This document shows, in pieces, positions 60,372-64,000 of a DNA stretch of 64,000 nucleotides (positions are counted from its first letter, which is position 1; the number at the start of each line of letters is the position of its first letter). The DNA lies in contig NZ_JAWXYB010000018.1 in assembly GCF_033842475.1 (NCBI RefSeq), positions 558,001 through 622,000 on the forward strand. The letters run 5' to 3'. The stretch comes from Acidiphilium acidophilum (GTDB lineage Bacteria; Pseudomonadota; Alphaproteobacteria; Acetobacterales; Acetobacteraceae). The position numbers and the translations under genes are program-made. A model generated the notes under the pieces. It did no database searches, was not told the origin of the DNA, and saw only the letters and a program-made list of their open reading frames with translations.

Positions 60372-61718
60372 ATGCCAAAATCCATTGCTGAACTGATCGA
60401 TCGTCTGGGCGGGGCCGAGGCCGCAGCCCGGCTTACCATGGTTTCGACCGAGGCGGTCCGCAAATGGCGCAGTGCCGGTGCGATTCCGGCCCGTCACTGG
60501 CCCGCGGTGCTGGCGGCGACCGGGTTGACCTTGCACGATCTGCCGGGCGGCTCGGCACCCGATGCAGTGTCCGCGCGGCCCGAGGCGGCGACGGCGGCGC
60601 TGGTACTGGGTGATGGGCGGGTGTTCTGGGGCCGCGGCTTCGGGGCATTCAGCGACGGGATGCCAGCGGAACTGTGTTTTTCGACCGGGATGACCGGGTA
60701 TCAGGAAACCCTGACCGATCCGTCGTTTGCCGGGCAGATCATCACCTTCACCTTTCCGCATATCGGCAATGTTGGGGCGAACGGGGCCGATGTCGAGGCG
60801 ACTACCGCCTTTGCGCGCGGGCTGGTGATCAACCGGGACATCACGGTACCGTCGAGCTGGCGGGCGGCGGAAGGGCTGGCGCGCTGGTGCCAGCGCATGG
60901 GGCTGGTCGGGATTGCCGGGGTCGATACCAGGGGATTGACCCGCGCGATCCGCGATGACGGGCCGCCGAACGCGTTGATCGCGTTTCCACAGGATGGCCA
61001 GTTCGATCTCGATGCGCTGGTTGCGCGGGCGCGGGCGTGGCCGGGTCTGGCCGGGATGGATCTGGCGCGTGAGGTCTCGTGCACCCAGAGTTACGAGTGG
61101 ACCGAGACGGTCTGGGACCGGGTGCAGGGGTTCGGCCGGCAGTCCGCACCGCGCCATACCGTGGTGGCGGTCGATTTCGGGGCGAAGCGCAATATTTTCC
61201 GCAATCTGGCGAGCGCGGGGTGCCGGGTGATCGTGGTGCCGGCGACGGCCTCCGCCGAGGATATTCTACGCCATCGGCCGGATGGGGTGTTTTTGTCGAA
61301 CGGTCCGGGCGATCCGGCGGCGACGGCGGCTTATGCGGTACCGGCGATCTGTGGCGTGCTCGATGCCGGGGTGCCGCTGTTTGGTATTTGCCTCGGGCAT
61401 CAGTTGCTCGCCCATGCGCTGGGGGGGACGACGTACAAGCTGGCGCGCGGGCATCGGGGGGCTAATCAACCGGTGCAGGAGATTGCGACCGGCAAGGTTG
61501 AGATCACCAGCCAGAATCATGGGTTTGCGGTTGATGAGGCCTCCTTGCCGGAAGGCGTTGTGGTGACGCATCGGAGCCTGTTCGATGGTTCGAACGAGGG
61601 GATTGCGTGCGTCGGGAAGCGTTGTTTTTCAGTGCAGTATCACCCGGAGGCGAGTCCGGGACCGTCCGATGCGGGGCATTTGTTCGGGCGATTCACGGCG
61701 ATGATGGAGGAAGTATAG
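60372..61718 (+). CDS. carA: Carbamoyl-phosphate synthase small subunit with N-terminal HTH-like extension
   Basis: 448 residues. Residues 1-60 (MPKSIAELIDRLGGAEAAARL, VSTEAVRKWRSAGAIPARHWP) form a YdaS/Cro-like helix-turn-helix domain absent from most CarA proteins. From about 72 the normal small subunit begins (AALVLGDGRVFWGRGFG, CFSTGMTGYQETLTDPSFAGQ). The glutaminase domain from about 245 has the nucleophile Cys340 in FGICLGHQLLAHALGG and SVQYHPEASPGP with His and Glu. The extension is in the same frame with no stop. It may be the carph-isopro domain I recall from fused CarA proteins. carB follows after an unusual 939-bp interruption. Confidence 0.94.
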   Translation: MPKSIAELIDRLGGAEAAARLTMVSTEAVRKWRSAGAIPARHWPAVLAATGLTLHDLPGGSAPDAVSARPEAATAALVLGDGRVFWGRGFGAFSDGMPAELCFSTGMTGYQETLTDPSFAGQIITFTFPHIGNVGANGADVEATTAFARGLVINRDITVPSSWRAAEGLARWCQRMGLVGIAGVDTRGLTRAIRDDGPPNALIAFPQDGQFDLDALVARARAWPGLAGMDLAREVSCTQSYEWTETVWDRVQGFGRQSAPRHTVVAVDFGAKRNIFRNLASAGCRVIVVPATASAEDILRHRPDGVFLSNGPGDPAATAAYAVPAICGVLDAGVPLFGICLGHQLLAHALGGTTYKLARGHRGANQPVQEIATGKVEITSQNHGFAVDEASLPEGVVVTHRSLFDGSNEGIACVGKRCFSVQYHPEASPGPSDAGHLFGRFTAMMEEV

Positions 61719-61721
61719 GGA

Positions 61722-61763
61722 GTTTACGGGGTTATACGGAGATTTGTGTATAACCGGGTAAAC
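61722..61763. repeat. Hairpin after carA
   Basis: GTTTAC...GTTATAC and GTATAAC...GTAAAC form an imperfect inverted repeat (three central mismatches) around GGAGATTTGT, followed by TTTGTATAAC. It starts 4 bases after the carA stop and could be a terminator or a regulator site of the AT-rich gene downstream. Confidence 0.5.
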
Positions 61764-61914
61764 TTTGTATAACTTGATCATGAATTTTGTTACGGACATT
61801 TTTGCATTCGTTGCCGTAGATACGCGGTTTAGCTGCCTATTCGTGATGATACCTAAGTTCTGCGTTCTTGTAACGTTAGATATACCATAAGAAATACTGT
61901 CATAAAGGCAAACC

Positions 61915-62559
61915 ATGTCACCATTATATGATGAAGAGACCGGCGAGCCAAATTATGAGTTAACATCTCTTGAACGTGAAGTTTTTAAAGCCCTAACAAT
62001 TTTTACTAAAGAACAAAATCTTGATGCCATAATTGCATCTCACTTGACTTCGTACAATATTGGTGATTTCAGTCCAGCGATTATAAAAGCTAAACTAAAG
62101 AGCTTTGAAAAAATAGGCCTGATAACTAAGGAGTTTGACGACGAAGGGAGGTCGGCTTGGTGGGAGTTTACGCCCGATGGTGCCGAATTCGCGTATTCGT
62201 TAATTAATTCGAGCAAAGTTCTTGATGTAAAACAGTTTCTGACCATTGATCAAAATCTACAGGAAGTTAAAGAAGCGGAGCAAGCACTTGCTATTTTATC
62301 AGATGAAATTAAAAAGTCGAACAGTTTATTTGCAAATCGAGAAGAGCGTATGCAAGTCTCCAAAGAAATTGATTACATTAGAGATCTGATTTTAGGTCCG
62401 CGGCTACACGTATCTAGTTTTATTGAAATTGCACAGAATAATAAGACCATCAGATTTCTAGTTACCCAAATTGCAAGTGAAGTAGTAAAATTAGCCGCCT
62501 CTAATGTCATTGAAAAATTGGGGCCGGTAATTCGATTTGTTCGTTCCATGATGAGTTGA
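61915..62559 (+). CDS. AT-rich winged-helix-like protein of unknown function between carA and carB
   Basis: 214 residues, AAAGG 6-7 bases before the ATG. The N-terminal half (SLEREVFKALTIFTKEQNLDA, then FEKIGLITKEFDDEGRSAWWEF and TPDGAEFAYSLI) has a winged-helix look. A charged helical segment (EVKEAEQALAILSDEIKKSN) may be a coiled coil. The C-terminus is helical and hydrophobic (FLVTQIASEVVKLAASNVIEKL) and could sit at a membrane. G+C is much lower than in both neighbours, which normally form one operon. I recognise no family; a transferred cargo gene, possibly defensive or regulatory, is the best reading. Confidence 0.8.
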   Translation: MSPLYDEETGEPNYELTSLEREVFKALTIFTKEQNLDAIIASHLTSYNIGDFSPAIIKAKLKSFEKIGLITKEFDDEGRSAWWEFTPDGAEFAYSLINSSKVLDVKQFLTIDQNLQEVKEAEQALAILSDEIKKSNSLFANREERMQVSKEIDYIRDLILGPRLHVSSFIEIAQNNKTIRFLVTQIASEVVKLAASNVIEKLGPVIRFVRSMMS

Positions 62560-62581
62560 AATATCCTCAAACTAATGGGGT

Positions 62582-62622
62582 CTGGGGCCTAAGGCCCCAG
62601 CGGGTGCAGGGCAGAGCCCTGC
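62582..62622 (+). repeat. Double GC-rich hairpin repeat before carB
   Basis: CTGGGGCC-TAA-GGCCCCAG (62582-62600) and GCAGGGC-AGA-GCCCTGC (62606-62622) are perfect palindromes placed after the AT-rich gene and 36 bases before carB. The GGGGTCTGGGGCCTAAGGCC type of sequence is a common extragenic repeat in Acetobacteraceae and may have marked the insertion point. Confidence 0.75.
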
Positions 62623-62657
62623 TGCTTATCTTCATCGTCTAACTCAAGGACTAACCA

Positions 62658-64000
<1,343 letters not shown>

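Overview
The window is about 64 kb of a G+C-rich alphaproteobacterial chromosome. Gene order and protein types fit the Acetobacteraceae, probably an acidophilic Acidiphilium-like organism. The family-level evidence is a zinc-finger-less DksA beside fliX and flgI, a bamD-recN-ligA run, yqeY-dnaG-rpoD divergent from carAB, late cobalamin genes with a B12-dependent MetH, and a secreted beta-propeller protein that looks like a tetrathionate hydrolase of acidophiles. The species is inferred, not shown.

Layout. 1-4.8 kb: 2-oxoglutarate dehydrogenase genes sucA (5' end outside the window), sucB and lpd. 5.0-9.9 kb: a short histidine kinase, dksA and fliX, then divergently flgI, a flgJ-type rod protein, a flgN-like gene and a glycosyltransferase. 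9.9-16.6 kb: bamD-recN-ligA on the minus strand and rpsA on the plus strand with a clear terminator. 16.8-20.9 kb: zur and a four-gene zinc ABC importer whose first gene has a 30-bp palindrome in its leader, a strong Zur-operator candidate. 20.9-22.5 kb: the quinoprotein-like gene. 22.7-27.3 kb: cobC, cobD, cobQ, cobO, cobU. 27.4-38.6 kb: recA, galM, aidB, a possible SCP2-like secreted protein, a FadL-OmpA fusion, a J-domain protein, bolA, an MFS carrier, an enoyl-CoA hydratase, an isoaspartyl peptidase and efp.

38.6-51.5 kb is accessory territory around metH. Two AT-richer genes are broken by insertion sequences. An IS66-type element (39112-40775, 8-bp target duplication) splits a zinc-ribbon membrane protein. 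An IS1595-type element (47200-48279, 8-bp duplication) and an IS1634-type element (48468-50397) split one repeat-rich membrane protein into three pieces. Removing the elements on paper restores single open frames of 221 and 576 codons. A BrnT-type toxin with an XRE-type partner and small HTH/DUF genes lie nearby.

51.9-64 kb: an outer-membrane barrel protein, a CatB-type acetyltransferase, an EamA transporter, a GNAT enzyme, rpoD, dnaG, yqeY, and carA/carB. carA has an N-terminal helix-turn-helix-like extension, and an AT-rich winged-helix-like gene is wedged between carA and carB. A dispersed family of A/T-stem hairpins and two GC-rich hairpin repeats sit in intergenic spaces. I saw no rRNA, tRNA or CRISPR array.
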